DNA from: Aquisalinus luteolus
GTDB taxonomy: Bacteria; Pseudomonadota; Alphaproteobacteria; Caulobacterales; Parvularculaceae
Direction of reading: 5' to 3'
Assembly: GCF_009712425.2 (NCBI RefSeq)
Contig: NZ_VCJR02000001.1
Span: 1,430,001 to 1,494,000, forward strand
Length of the DNA stretch: 64,000 bases
In this document: positions 32,469-42,186 of the stretch, piece by piece
How the letters are laid out: each line of letters begins with the position of its first letter
How positions within the stretch are numbered: position 1 is the stretch's first letter
The notes under the pieces: generated by a model
What the model was told of the DNA's origin: nothing
Database searches by the model: none
What the model saw: only the letters and a program-made list of their open reading frames with translations
Program-made: the position numbers and the translations under genes

Positions 32469-35400
32469 ATGGCCCTGCAGTCCCTTACGAAAGAGATTTC
32501 CGCCGACAAGGCGTGGCGCGACGACGCGATGATGACCGTGCATGGCGCGCCGGAAGGGGCCGACGCGCTGGCGATTGCCCACGCGGCGCAGACCCGCGGC
32601 GGCATCGTGACCCATATCGCGCGGGATGCGGGCAGGGCGGCAGCGACCGCTGCGGCCATCGCCTATTTCGCCAGCGACGTGCCGGTGATGATCTTCCCGG
32701 CCTGGGACTGCCTGCCCTATGACCGCGTCTCGCCATCGGCTGACATCACGGCGCAGCGCATGGCGGTGCTGTCAGCGCTGACCCATCACGACGGCAAGAC
32801 GCCGCTGGTCATCGTCACCTCGGTCAACGCCGCGCTGTTGCGCACCCCGCCGCGCAGCCTGATCGAGAGCGCCAGCTTCTCGGCGAAGCCCGGCTCCACT
32901 GTCGACATCGACAAGCTGACAGCCTTCCTGCTCGCCAATGGCTATTCGCGCTCCTCGACCGTGCGTGAGGCCGGTGAGTTCGCCGTGCGCGGCGGGCTGA
33001 TCGATATCTACCCGCCGGGGGCGGAGGAGCCACTGCGGCTAGACTTCTTCGGCGACACGCTGGAATCGATCCGTGCTTTCGATGCGGAGAACCAGCGCAC
33101 CACGGCCCAGCGGCTGGAGATGAACCTCACCGCTGCCTCCGAAGTCCTGCTGACCGAGGACACAATCACCCATTTCCGGCGCAGCTTCCGCACCATGTTC
33201 GGCGCGGCGACAAATAACCCGCTCTACGAGGCGATCTCCGCCGGGCGCAAGCATGCGGGCATGGAGCACTGGCTGCCACTGTTCTATGACGAGACCTCGA
33301 CCCTGTTTGACTTCATCGGCGAGGGCCTCGTCTTCCTCGACCATCTCGGCTTCGATGCGGCGGGCGAACGCCACGAGCAGATCTGCGACTACTACAAGGC
33401 GCGCAAGGAAGACACGAGCGCGGCAGGCAAAGGAGAGTTCGCGACGCCCGCCTATTACCCCGTGCCCTATGGCGACCTCTATCTGTCGGCGGACGACCTG
33501 AAACAGACGCTGGAACAGCTGCCGTTTCGCCCTCTCTCGCCCTTCGCGCCAGCGGACAACACTCGCGCTTTCGACTTCGGCGCCCGGCAGGGCCGCACCT
33601 TCGCGGCTGAACGTAGCGCCGGAAACATCAACGTCTTCAACACAGTGGGCGATCATATCAAGGCGCTACAGAAAGCCGGCAAGCGTGTGCTGATCGCCGG
33701 GTGGAGCGATGGCTCCGCCGAGCGCATGCTGACGGTGATGAAGGATCACGGCCTGTCCGGCCTGCGTCGGTTCGAGCGCTGGGCCGATGCCGCCGACAGT
33801 GGCAAGGACGTCGTAGGCGTCGTCACCCTGCCGGTCGAACATGGCTTCGAGCTGCCCGGGATGGCGATCATCGCAGAGCAGGACATCCTCGGTGACCGCC
33901 TCGTGCGCCGGGGCAAGAAGAAACGCGCCGACAATTTTCTGACCGAGGCGTCGACCCTGTCCCCGGGCGATCTCGTCGTCCATGTCGATCACGGTGTTGC
34001 CCGTTATGAGGGGCTGAAGACGCTGGACGTTTCCGGCGCACCTCATGACTGCCTGCATCTCGTCTATGCCGGCGGCGACAAGCTGTTCCTGCCGGTGGAG
34101 AATATCGAGCTGCTCTCGCGCTTCGGGTCGGACGACCCGAACGGGCAGCTTGACCGTCTCGGCGGGGCGAGCTGGCAGAGCCGCAAGGCGCGGATGAAAG
34201 AGCGCATCCGCATGATGGCGGCGGAGCTGATCAAGATCGCCGCCCAGCGCAAGATGAAGAAGGCCGAAGTACTGCAGCCGCAACAAGGCACTTATGACGA
34301 GTTCTGCGCGCGCTTCCCTTATGTCGAGACTGACGACCAGTTGCAGGCGATTTCAGATGTACTTGAGGACATGGAAGCGGGCACGCCAATGGACCGGCTC
34401 ATCTGCGGTGATGTCGGCTTCGGCAAGACGGAGGTCGCGTTGCGTGCTGCCTTCATCGCGGCCATGGCCGGGCGCCAGGTCGCGATCGTCGCGCCGACCA
34501 CTCTGCTCGTGCGCCAGCATTATCGCAATTTCGCCGAACGCTTCGCAGGCTTCCCGGTCAATGTCCGCCAGCTCTCGCGCATGGTCTCCGCCAAGGAGGC
34601 TAGCGCCACACGGGCAGGGCTCACCGACGGCACGGTCGACATCGTCATCGGCACCCATGCGCTGCTGGCAAAGACGATCAAGTTCCGCGACCTCGCCCTG
34701 ATGATCGTCGATGAGGAACAGCATTTCGGGGTCAAGCACAAGGAACGGCTGAAGGAATACCGTGCCGACACCCATGTGCTGACGCTGACGGCAACGCCGA
34801 TCCCGCGCACGCTGCAGCTGTCCATGTCGGGCATTCGCGACCTGTCGCTGATCGCGACGCCGCCGGTCGACCGTCTGGCCATCCGCACCTCCATCGGGCC
34901 ATTCGATGGGGTTGTCGCTCGCGAGACGCTACTGCGCGAGCATTATCGCGGCGGCCAGAGCTTCTTCGTCGCGCCGCGCGTCTCGGATCTCTCGACCATC
35001 GCCGAGTTCCTGACCGAGCAGGTGCCGGAGGTGAAGTTCAAGGTCGCCCATGGCCAGATGGCTGCGGGCGAACTGGAAGACATCATGAATGCCTTCTATG
35101 AGGGCAAGTTCGACGTACTGGTCGCGACCACCATCATCGAGTCCGGCATCGACGTGCCGACGGCAAACACCCTGATCGTCTGGCGAGCGGACATGTTCGG
35201 CCTCGCTCAGCTCTATCAGATCAGGGGCCGGGTCGGCCGATCGAAGGCGCGCGCCTATGCATACCTGACGACCAGCCCACGCAAGAAGATGACCGCGGGG
35301 GCGGAGCGTCGCCTGAAAGTGCTGCAATCCCTCGACACGCTGGGCGCAGGCTTCACGCTGGCGAGCCACGACCTCGACATTCGCGGCGCGGGCAATTTGC

Positions 35401-35963
35401 TCGGGGAGGAGCAGTCCGGCAATGTCAAGGAAGTCGGTGTCGAGCTCTACCAGCACATGCTGGAGGAGGCGGTCGCCAGCCTGAAAGAGGGCGGCAGCGA
35501 AGCCGAGGAGACGTGGTCACCCCAGATCAATATCGGCACAGCAGTGCTGATCCCTGACCATTACGTCAAGGATCTCGACGTACGCATGTCGCTCTATCGC
35601 CGCCTCTCGGATATCGCAGAGCCCGACCAGATCGAGGCCTTCGGCGCTGAACTGATCGACCGTTTTGGCTCGCTGCCGCGCGAGGTCGAGCACCTCTTGG
35701 ATATCGTCGCTATCAAGGCGCTGTGCCGCCGGGCCTGTGTCGCCAAGATCGATGCCGGGCCGAAGGGCGCCGTCGTCACCTTCCGCGACAACTTCCCGAA
35801 CCTGCCAGGGCTGGTCGAGTTCATCGCCTCATCGCCCTATGACGTGAAGCTGCGTCCGGATCAGAAACTTGTCTTCAAGCAGGAATGGCCAGACGAGAAA
35901 GCACGCCTTAAGGGGTGCAAACGCGTCCTCGGCCTGTTGATAGATATCGTTGAAAATCCCTGA
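32469..35963 (+). CDS. mfd: Transcription-repair coupling factor
   Basis: Mfd translocase that removes stalled RNA polymerase and recruits UvrA (1164 aa). The UvrB-like N-terminal module has VPVMIFPAWDCLPYDRVSP and GLIDIYPPGAEEPLRLDFFGD. The RNA-polymerase-interacting domain is LSPGDLVVHVDHGVARYEGL. RecG-like helicase motifs are LICGDVGFGKTEVALRAA, IVDEEQHFGVKH, TLTATPIPRTLQL, and ESGIDVPTANTLIVWRADMFG. The C-terminal TRCF domain follows (about residues 1000-1130). Full length; convergent with the degenerate GGDEF gene. Confidence 0.97.
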   Translation: MALQSLTKEISADKAWRDDAMMTVHGAPEGADALAIAHAAQTRGGIVTHIARDAGRAAATAAAIAYFASDVPVMIFPAWDCLPYDRVSPSADITAQRMAVLSALTHHDGKTPLVIVTSVNAALLRTPPRSLIESASFSAKPGSTVDIDKLTAFLLANGYSRSSTVREAGEFAVRGGLIDIYPPGAEEPLRLDFFGDTLESIRAFDAENQRTTAQRLEMNLTAASEVLLTEDTITHFRRSFRTMFGAATNNPLYEAISAGRKHAGMEHWLPLFYDETSTLFDFIGEGLVFLDHLGFDAAGERHEQICDYYKARKEDTSAAGKGEFATPAYYPVPYGDLYLSADDLKQTLEQLPFRPLSPFAPADNTRAFDFGARQGRTFAAERSAGNINVFNTVGDHIKALQKAGKRVLIAGWSDGSAERMLTVMKDHGLSGLRRFERWADAADSGKDVVGVVTLPVEHGFELPGMAIIAEQDILGDRLVRRGKKKRADNFLTEASTLSPGDLVVHVDHGVARYEGLKTLDVSGAPHDCLHLVYAGGDKLFLPVENIELLSRFGSDDPNGQLDRLGGASWQSRKARMKERIRMMAAELIKIAAQRKMKKAEVLQPQQGTYDEFCARFPYVETDDQLQAISDVLEDMEAGTPMDRLICGDVGFGKTEVALRAAFIAAMAGRQVAIVAPTTLLVRQHYRNFAERFAGFPVNVRQLSRMVSAKEASATRAGLTDGTVDIVIGTHALLAKTIKFRDLALMIVDEEQHFGVKHKERLKEYRADTHVLTLTATPIPRTLQLSMSGIRDLSLIATPPVDRLAIRTSIGPFDGVVARETLLREHYRGGQSFFVAPRVSDLSTIAEFLTEQVPEVKFKVAHGQMAAGELEDIMNAFYEGKFDVLVATTIIESGIDVPTANTLIVWRADMFGLAQLYQIRGRVGRSKARAYAYLTTSPRKKMTAGAERRLKVLQSLDTLGAGFTLASHDLDIRGAGNLLGEEQSGNVKEVGVELYQHMLEEAVASLKEGGSEAEETWSPQINIGTAVLIPDHYVKDLDVRMSLYRRLSDIAEPDQIEAFGAELIDRFGSLPREVEHLLDIVAIKALCRRACVAKIDAGPKGAVVTFRDNFPNLPGLVEFIASSPYDVKLRPDQKLVFKQEWPDEKARLKGCKRVLGLLIDIVENP

Positions 35964-35975
35964 TAAGGCAGAGAT

Positions 35976-37391
35976 TTACCTGACAATCTTCAGGCGCGGT
36001 TTTTCGACCTGCGGTGGCGGTGTATGCCGTGGCGGAACGATATTCAGCGTCTGGAAGGCGCGGGCAATGATGCCATCGGCCATCTCCGCCGGGCGGTACT
36101 GGACGGTACTCGCTTCCAGCACCAGCGTGTCGCCAGCAGCGCCCGGGGCATCTTCCAGGATGATCTCCTGCAGCACGGCAGCGATGTTCTGCTGGCGGCG
36201 CGTGGCGTCCACAGTGCCGAGGCCCGGTTGGGAAATCAGGAAAACGTCATTACGCACCGCCGTGATCAGGTCGGTGTCGCGCATCATCATCTGGACATAT
36301 TTCAGCGCCTGGCGGAACCCCTTGGAACTCAGGATACGGCCCGAAGAATATTTCAGCTTGAACGCGGAGACGCAGAGCGGTTTGCCGGTCTCCGTCGCAC
36401 GATGGCACTGGCGGTCGAGATGGTTCTCGAAGAAGGGCAGGTCGCAGACCAGGTTCAGGCCCTTGCCATCGGTCGAGGCCGCCTTGCGCAGGAACTGCTT
36501 CATGCTGGCGGTCAGCCGGTTGCGGCGGGCAAAGGCGGTGACCTCCGTTGTCAGTGCCTTCTCCGTATCGATGGCTGACAGGACAGTATCGGCGCCCTGC
36601 GCCATGAACCGGCAGCCGGCTGTCGAGGCATCGGCCCGCTCCGGGATCACCAGGATCGGCAGGGAGCGCGACCGGTCGTTCCGGCGCAGCATCTTCACGA
36701 GCCCTGTATAGGTCGCCGTGCGATCCCCCGGCAGGATGACGAGGCAATCGAAGCTCTGGACCTCCAGATAGCGCATGGTCTGCGGCACACTCATCGCGGC
36801 CGTCACACGGTAGTCGCCAGAGGAGAGGGACTTCATCGCCCGTAAAGTCACCGGCGATGGCGCACCGGAGACCAGCACGCGCATCGGCTTTGACGATGTG
36901 TTGAGAATGCTGCCGCTGACAGCGGTGCGGTTCAGCGCCGACAGGGTCTTCAGCCGCTCGCCGCATTCATCGGCAAGGGCGAGGTTCTCCAGCAGGCGGT
37001 CAAGCCGCGAGATCACGAGATCGGCACGTTCGCCCAGCGGGCACAGCGTGCCATAGCGCTTCAGCCACAGGCGGATATCCCAGGCCAGTTCCGGCTCGAT
37101 CAGGATCATGAAGATGCTTTCCGGGTGCGCCCGGCGGAGGGCAGTAAAGCGGGCGGACACCGCGCCCATGTCCGGCTGCAGGGCCCGGCAATCGGCGACG
37201 ATGACATCGATCATCCCGGCGCCTTGTGGCTCGTCGCCTTCCTGATGGACGAGATAGGTACGGCTGTTCAGAAGGGCATCGATGCCGCGGTCCTCGACAG
37301 GGCCATCCTCGAACGGACAGCCATCATACAGCGCGATGGGCGCGTACAATATGTGTGCCTGATAGTCCTGCGCAGCATCCGACTGAGCCAT
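35976..37391 (-). CDS. PopA/PleD-like protein with a degenerate GGDEF domain
   Basis: A 471-aa protein (ATG 37391, MAQSDAAQ; an upstream start at 37409 is possible). It appears to hold two receiver-like domains, about residues 10-150 (VIVADCRALQPD) and 165-290 (MRVLVSGAPSPVTLRAMKSL, FDCLVILPGD), then a GGDEF-like domain (about residues 310-455). The active-site GGDEF is replaced by RNDVF in ITAVRNDVFLISQPG, so cyclase activity is unlikely. The layout resembles Caulobacter PopA, a c-di-GMP effector in cell-cycle control. It is followed upstream by the TPR-VanY gene on the same strand. Confidence 0.72.
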   Translation of the reverse strand: MAQSDAAQDYQAHILYAPIALYDGCPFEDGPVEDRGIDALLNSRTYLVHQEGDEPQGAGMIDVIVADCRALQPDMGAVSARFTALRRAHPESIFMILIEPELAWDIRLWLKRYGTLCPLGERADLVISRLDRLLENLALADECGERLKTLSALNRTAVSGSILNTSSKPMRVLVSGAPSPVTLRAMKSLSSGDYRVTAAMSVPQTMRYLEVQSFDCLVILPGDRTATYTGLVKMLRRNDRSRSLPILVIPERADASTAGCRFMAQGADTVLSAIDTEKALTTEVTAFARRNRLTASMKQFLRKAASTDGKGLNLVCDLPFFENHLDRQCHRATETGKPLCVSAFKLKYSSGRILSSKGFRQALKYVQMMMRDTDLITAVRNDVFLISQPGLGTVDATRRQQNIAAVLQEIILEDAPGAAGDTLVLEASTVQYRPAEMADGIIARAFQTLNIVPPRHTPPPQVEKPRLKIVR

Positions 37392-37495
37392 GATTTCCCG
37401 CTTAACCACTTGCGACCGATACCGGCCAATCCCACAGGCGAATCATGCCGCATGAGAGCGGTCGCGGCAAGCAGTAATTCGTTAACCATTTGAGG

Positions 37496-39184
37496 TTACG
37501 GGGCTTTTTGGCTTCTGCTGGAACCTGTGGCACCACCGGGAGGCCCCGCCATTTGCGCCAGGCAGACATCTTCCTCCGACGCGATAGACCAGATACCGGC
37601 CATCGCCCGTTCTTCATAGCAGGGCAGTGCAGCGAGGAATTCCTGCGGCTTGTTGATCGGCCCGGCCTCGCGATAGAGCAGGGCGGTCTGCTGGCCGACA
37701 TAGCGCCAGTGCCACGGCTCATAAGTATCCGGCCCGGGCAGATAGTCATTACCCGGCGGATAGGAGAGGATGAACCCGAACCGCCACGCGTTTTCCTCAA
37801 AGCACTGATAGGCTCGGTCGGTCGAGCGCATCAGGCGTCCATTGACGTCGATATCGGCGGCAAGGCCCAACTGGTGCTCCGATGTACCGGGGTTGGTCAC
37901 CGTTCCATTGGTGTTGCGGTCATAGAGATAGACCTGCGTCTGGTAGGAGCGGTAGCCGGACCGCAGCGTCAGCCGCTCACCCTCGATGGCGCAATGGGCA
38001 AACAGGGTGTTCAACTGCGACGGCATCGCGGTTGTCGCGTCATCCGCGACCAGTTCCGCCAGCCTGATCGACATTTCCTCAAGGCCCGGTGACTTGCTCA
38101 AGGGGACGGAGAAATCGGCGGCCTGTACGAGATCGGATGGCTTGTAATCCTCCGTCAGCGGGAAATTGAGCGAGACGGGGCGATTGATGTCCATGCGCCG
38201 GTCGCGGATCTGGTTCGACAGATAACGGCGTGCGCCAAAGGCATCGGAGAACAGCCGCCGGATGTGAGTATTCAGCGCTTCAGCTTCAGTCAGGCGGTTC
38301 TGGCTTTTGTAAACGTCGGCGAGCAGGCGGATATACAGCGTCAGCTCCGGACTGTTTGAGCCACGCGCCTGTTCCTGCGCATGAAAGGCAGTCAGATAGA
38401 GCGTTTCGGTATCCTTGTAGCGACCGATCTTCTGATAGACAGGGCCGAGGAGAAGGGCAGTCTGCAGCGTGTCCTGGCTGGCGGCGCCCAACAGTTTCAG
38501 CCGGGTCTGATACGCAGCGGACAAGAGCCCTGCGGCGGCATAATCGCCATTATCCTGCATGGCGTAATAGCCACCCAGATCGGTCATTGCCGCAGCGGCA
38601 GCGAGACGCATCTCGTCATCGCCGGTCAGCACTTCGTCGTCATGGATAGGCGGCAGGGCCTCGGCAAAAATCGGCATCGCAGCGCGGACCTTGCCGGCAT
38701 AGAATGCCTCCAGCGAGTCCGGCTCTGCCGGGACCTGCCGCGCGGCCTCGTCCCCGGCAGCTTCCAGAAAGGCACTGTAGATGACGGCGGCATCCTGCGG
38801 TTGCCCATCGGCAAGGCTCAGGCGCGCAACCTCGTCCCTGATTATGGCCCGCTCGGTAACGGGCATGGACGCTGCCTTGCGGGAGGCGAGCACATCCCGA
38901 TAGAGCCGAATCGACCTTGCGTAATTACCTTCGTCAGCCTGAAGCGCCGCCAGTGTCAGCTTGATCTCGACCAGGTCTTCGGCATCCACGCCTTCGTTGG
39001 CCCGAATTGCGATGACCTGTTCGCCATGGCCGATAGCACGGCCGCCTGCACCGCTGTCGACCAGTGTCGTGAAGCGGTCCTCTGCATGATCCGCGTTGAT
39101 CGTGACCATGAGCCAGAAGGTGCAGGCGTATAAAAGGCCCACTACGCCCAAAATCATCGACAAGCTGATTGGCTGCTTAAACAT
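37496..39184 (-). CDS. TPR protein fused to a VanY-type D-Ala-D-Ala carboxypeptidase
   Basis: A 562-aa protein with an N-terminal membrane anchor (ILGVVGLLYACTFWLMV). A long helical TPR-like region follows (about residues 60-330, for example NYARSIRLYRDVLAS and LGPVYQKIGRYKDTETLYLTAF). The C-terminal M15-family peptidase has the zinc-site motifs SEHQLGLAADID and EPWHWRYVG. LD-carboxypeptidase or VanY activity on peptidoglycan is likely; the TPR part may recruit partners. I am not aware of a common named family with this exact fusion. Confidence 0.8.
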   Translation of the reverse strand: MFKQPISLSMILGVVGLLYACTFWLMVTINADHAEDRFTTLVDSGAGGRAIGHGEQVIAIRANEGVDAEDLVEIKLTLAALQADEGNYARSIRLYRDVLASRKAASMPVTERAIIRDEVARLSLADGQPQDAAVIYSAFLEAAGDEAARQVPAEPDSLEAFYAGKVRAAMPIFAEALPPIHDDEVLTGDDEMRLAAAAAMTDLGGYYAMQDNGDYAAAGLLSAAYQTRLKLLGAASQDTLQTALLLGPVYQKIGRYKDTETLYLTAFHAQEQARGSNSPELTLYIRLLADVYKSQNRLTEAEALNTHIRRLFSDAFGARRYLSNQIRDRRMDINRPVSLNFPLTEDYKPSDLVQAADFSVPLSKSPGLEEMSIRLAELVADDATTAMPSQLNTLFAHCAIEGERLTLRSGYRSYQTQVYLYDRNTNGTVTNPGTSEHQLGLAADIDVNGRLMRSTDRAYQCFEENAWRFGFILSYPPGNDYLPGPDTYEPWHWRYVGQQTALLYREAGPINKPQEFLAALPCYEERAMAGIWSIASEEDVCLAQMAGPPGGATGSSRSQKAP

Positions 39185-39392
39185 CTACTCGCCCAAAGTG
39201 CCCGTTAACCCTGCCCCAAACAACATCCATCATACGGTAACAGGCCATATTCGCCAGAGCAATTTCAGTGCCTTCGGCGCGGTTTTGCCGTTCGATTGAA
39301 GAAAAATCGCCTCACCGTTGCCCTGAATCTACGGTGTATAAACGCCCAGATCGGGTATTGTGCAAACACGCCGGGCAGGGCATGGAAGCGCC

Positions 39393-40130
39393 ATGACCCT
39401 ATCGACCGGAAGACGCCGTCTCTATCTGATGCGCCATGGCCATGTGGATTACTTCCAGCCCGGCCTGACCGATTTTGCCACTGTTCAGCTGACCGATGAA
39501 GGACGCGCCCAGGCGGAGGCCGCCGGTGAAGCGCTACATGGCGTGAAATTCGATCACATTTTCCATTCCGGCCTGCCGCGGACACGGCAAACCAGCGAGC
39601 TCGTGGTCGCGGCGAACGAGTATCGCGCCGGCATCCAACCGGTAGAAGCGACAGGCTTCAAGGAGCTTCGTGGCGGCGTCTATCGCACCGACAGCCGGGA
39701 AGAGCTGGCCGCAAGGCTGGCATTTTCCTTCGACGAAGCGACAGAGCCGGAAGCCGAATTTCTTCCCGGCGGTGAGCGCTTTGCAGATGCCTATGAGCGC
39801 ATCGTGGCCGGGTTCGAAAGTCTCGTGCTGGAACAGGACTGGAAGACAGCGCTTCTGGTCGCCCATGAAGGGGTCAACAGGCTGCTGCTGGGCTACGCCA
39901 GCGGTGCAGGCCTTGCCGGGATTGCCCATTTCGAACAGGACCTTGCCTGTATCAATGTGCTGGATATCGACGTCATCCCGGAAGGTGAGGGCCGCGTGAT
40001 CCGGCGTATCCTGATCAAGGCGCTGAACATCACGCCCTATGATTATGTGAAATCCGGCCTGCCGCGCACAAGCCTGGAGCATTTGTTCGACATTGATTTC
40101 GGCGGATCGCGGCCCTGGGCTTCTGAATGA
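39393..40130 (+). CDS. Histidine phosphatase family protein
   Basis: A 245-aa phosphoglycerate-mutase-like phosphatase. The N-terminal catalytic motif is LYLMRHGHVDY (RHG) and the second histidine lies in VAHEGVNRLLLG. DHIFHSGLPRTRQTSELV is the typical first helix region. The substrate is unknown. ATG 39393 is used, with GGAAG upstream; the longer frame from 39360 adds 11 residues that are not family-like. Divergent from the TPR-VanY gene; about 200 bases between them hold no gene. Confidence 0.88.
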   Translation: MTLSTGRRRLYLMRHGHVDYFQPGLTDFATVQLTDEGRAQAEAAGEALHGVKFDHIFHSGLPRTRQTSELVVAANEYRAGIQPVEATGFKELRGGVYRTDSREELAARLAFSFDEATEPEAEFLPGGERFADAYERIVAGFESLVLEQDWKTALLVAHEGVNRLLLGYASGAGLAGIAHFEQDLACINVLDIDVIPEGEGRVIRRILIKALNITPYDYVKSGLPRTSLEHLFDIDFGGSRPWASE

Positions 40131-40236
40131 AGCCAGTGGCCGATTCAGCAATGGCGCACTTTCCGCGCCGTTTACTAAATCTCATTTCTCATGTTAGTTT
40201 ATCCAGATGGTACAGGGGTACCCTTGGGAGTGAATC

Positions 40237-41163
40237 ATGAGTTACGGCGAACGCAAGGGCGTCAGCAAGCTGCCCGGTGACTACAATTTCGCGGATCTGG
40301 TCGGATTTGGTCTCGCAGGTGCCCTCGGCATCGTCTTCGCGATCATGGCCGACATGCAGCAGAGTGACGATGCTTCTGCGCTGTTCACCATCAGCCGCTG
40401 GTTTTCCTATGTTTCCGAGATGATCGGTATTGGTGCCCTGCCGCTCTATATCGTCATCCTTATCCTGATGGCGATTGGGGCAGGGGCCGTGTACTACTTC
40501 CAGCCCGTCACATTGCAGGGTGCTTTCGCCCAGGGCTTCGGTGTCTTGGCTGCCGTCATGACAATCGCCCCGTCCGATCTCGGCACACCGCTCGAAGCGC
40601 CGGACATGCCGACAATCATCGAAGAGACGGAAGCATCCGCTGGTGCCCAGGCCCGATTTGCCGGCTATGTCGGGGATCTGGAAGGATCGGCAATGAGAGA
40701 CAGCCTGTTCCAGGAAGCTGTCTATACGTCGGGCTCGAACACCGCAGCTGCGGCTCGCCCCCGCGCCGTTGCATTCCAGTCCAATGAGGAAGTCCGTTTC
40801 AACCTGACCATCGAAATCATGTTGCCCAATGGTCTGAAAGAGAATCCCGATACGATGATCCGCCGGGGCACGATGCGCGGCAAGCTGCGCAATGATGACA
40901 CCGGTCAGACCTATAACGTGTTCCGCAATTCCGGCGCGATCATCCGTACATCTTCAAACAATGACAGGATGACCATCATGACCAGCGTGCCCGGCGCTGG
41001 CAATTCGGCCGACCTCCGCGCCCGGATAGAGATCGACGGATATTCCATCAATCTGGAATCATTCACTGCAAATACGGGCCGGAACAACAGCTGGCGCATA
41101 TCGATGACACCGTCATCGACGCCACTGTTCATGCAGCGACTGAACCAGTCATACGACTTCTGA
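40237..41163 (+). CDS. Membrane protein of unknown function
   Basis: A 308-aa protein with three predicted membrane segments near the N-terminus (DLVGFGLAGALGIVFAIMA, ALPLYIVILILMAIGAGAVYYF and GFGVLAAVMTIAP). A long soluble C-terminal region follows (about residues 140-308). It includes beta-rich stretches such as VRFNLTIEIMLPNGL and RARIEIDGYSINLESF, which could form a periplasmic beta domain. No family is recognised. An intrinsic terminator follows at 41185-41213, so transcription ends here. Confidence 0.6.
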   Translation: MSYGERKGVSKLPGDYNFADLVGFGLAGALGIVFAIMADMQQSDDASALFTISRWFSYVSEMIGIGALPLYIVILILMAIGAGAVYYFQPVTLQGAFAQGFGVLAAVMTIAPSDLGTPLEAPDMPTIIEETEASAGAQARFAGYVGDLEGSAMRDSLFQEAVYTSGSNTAAAARPRAVAFQSNEEVRFNLTIEIMLPNGLKENPDTMIRRGTMRGKLRNDDTGQTYNVFRNSGAIIRTSSNNDRMTIMTSVPGAGNSADLRARIEIDGYSINLESFTANTGRNNSWRISMTPSSTPLFMQRLNQSYDF

Positions 41164-41184
41164 TCCGGAATGAATTTCATTTAG

Positions 41185-41213
41185 AAAGCCTCCTGAAATC
41201 CGGGAGGCTTTTT
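41185..41213 (+). terminator. Rho-independent terminator after the membrane protein gene
   Basis: Stem AAAGCCTCC pairs with GGAGGCTTT around a 9-base loop (TGAAATCCG), followed by T's. It starts 22 bases after the stop codon. The stem is symmetric enough in A and T to work on both strands, and it could also serve the oxygenase-like gene that ends at 41246 on the other strand. Confidence 0.85.
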
Positions 41214-41245
41214 CGTTGCCGGAAATTCGGTCTCGTGGGGTAAGT

Positions 41246-41857
41246 TCAGCCCGTTTGCGTGTTTTCAAAAAACAAGGGCACGATCAGCCGGCCATTTTCC
41301 GGCGTCGTGCCGAAAGACTTGCCCGCATCGTGCCACATGTATCCGCGGAACAGGACGGCCCGGTTGAACTTCATCGGCATCATCATGATCTCTTCCCAGC
41401 GGTCACGGTCGCCGGAGTCCGCCAGGACTGATTTCATGGCTTCGTCAGGAGAGGCAAACCCGGCGCGCTCCGCCTCGCCTGGGAAAACGGGTGCGCGTTC
41501 CCAGCCGGTTGTCCGGTGACGGAAGAAATGGGTGCCATCCTGACAATGCTCATCGAGGGTCAGGTAGATGATCATCGACCAGTGACAGAAATCGGCGTGA
41601 ACACTGACCTTGCCGTCATCACCGGCGAGCGCGATGCGTGGCACGGCATGGGAATAATGCTGTGCCGGTGCCAGCGGTTCATGTGTGATGTCGCTGATCA
41701 GGCGCTCGATCCCCTGCAACGGCAACCGCGCACCGGCATTCTTGCCAGGATAATAAGCGCCCTCCGGTCGCGCCGGGAACTGCATCGACAGGGCCTGCTT
41801 TCGCAATCCATGCGGGTCGGGCAGAAAATCGTCGATAATCATATGTGTCAGATGCAT
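41246..41857 (-). CDS. DUF6445-like putative 2OG/Fe(II) oxygenase
   Basis: A 203-aa protein starting MHLTHMIIDDFLPDPHGLR. The double-stranded beta-helix type iron site is suggested by VHADFCHWSMIIYLTLDEHC (H-x-D) and the later MWHDAG, with RLIVPLFFEN near the end. This fits the DUF6445 family of uncharacterised oxygenase-like proteins. Substrate unknown. It lies beside tRNA-Ser, which is on the same strand. Confidence 0.7.
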   Translation of the reverse strand: MHLTHMIIDDFLPDPHGLRKQALSMQFPARPEGAYYPGKNAGARLPLQGIERLISDITHEPLAPAQHYSHAVPRIALAGDDGKVSVHADFCHWSMIIYLTLDEHCQDGTHFFRHRTTGWERAPVFPGEAERAGFASPDEAMKSVLADSGDRDRWEEIMMMPMKFNRAVLFRGYMWHDAGKSFGTTPENGRLIVPLFFENTQTG

Positions 41858-41920
41858 GGGCGCGACCTCCGTCTTTCGTTGGTACCCGACAGCAATGCAT
41901 TGTCAACATGTCAAAGGAAA

Positions 41921-42010
41921 TGGCGGATGGGGTGGGATTCGAACCCACGGAACGCGTGAACGCTCAACGGTTTTCAAGACCGCCGCTTTCGACCACTCAG
42001 CCACCCATCC
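41921..42010 (-). tRNA. tRNA-Ser (UGA)
   Basis: A 90-base class II tRNA on the minus strand. The acceptor stem GGATGGG pairs with CCCATCC. The anticodon stem CGGT/ACCG closes loop CTTGAAA, giving anticodon TGA. A long variable arm (GAGCGTTCACGCGTTC region) is present, and the T-arm is GTGGGTTCGAATCCCAC. The discriminator is G and CCA is encoded. There is no sign of insertion at its end. Confidence 0.95.
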
Positions 42011-42113
42011 GGGGCAGGGGCGTCGCAACATGCGAGCCCCCGAAAGTCCGGCTTGTCTAGCACCGGCTGCGCGGGCTGTTCAACTGCTTTATCGCTCATC
42101 GCAACCGGCATGG

Positions 42114-42128
42114 TTAATACTTCCGTAA
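42114..42128. promoter_or_regulatory. CtrA-like box upstream of rlpA
   Basis: TTAA-N7-GTAA, one mismatch from the CtrA consensus TTAA-N7-TTAA, 58 bases before the rlpA start. RlpA is a septal protein, and cell-cycle control by CtrA would make sense in an alphaproteobacterium. A single near-match by eye is weak evidence. Confidence 0.25.
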
Positions 42129-42186
42129 CGCCCTTGCCCGATGGTGCCGTTGATCAGACAATAGAGAGGTTACAGGGGTGTTTGTC

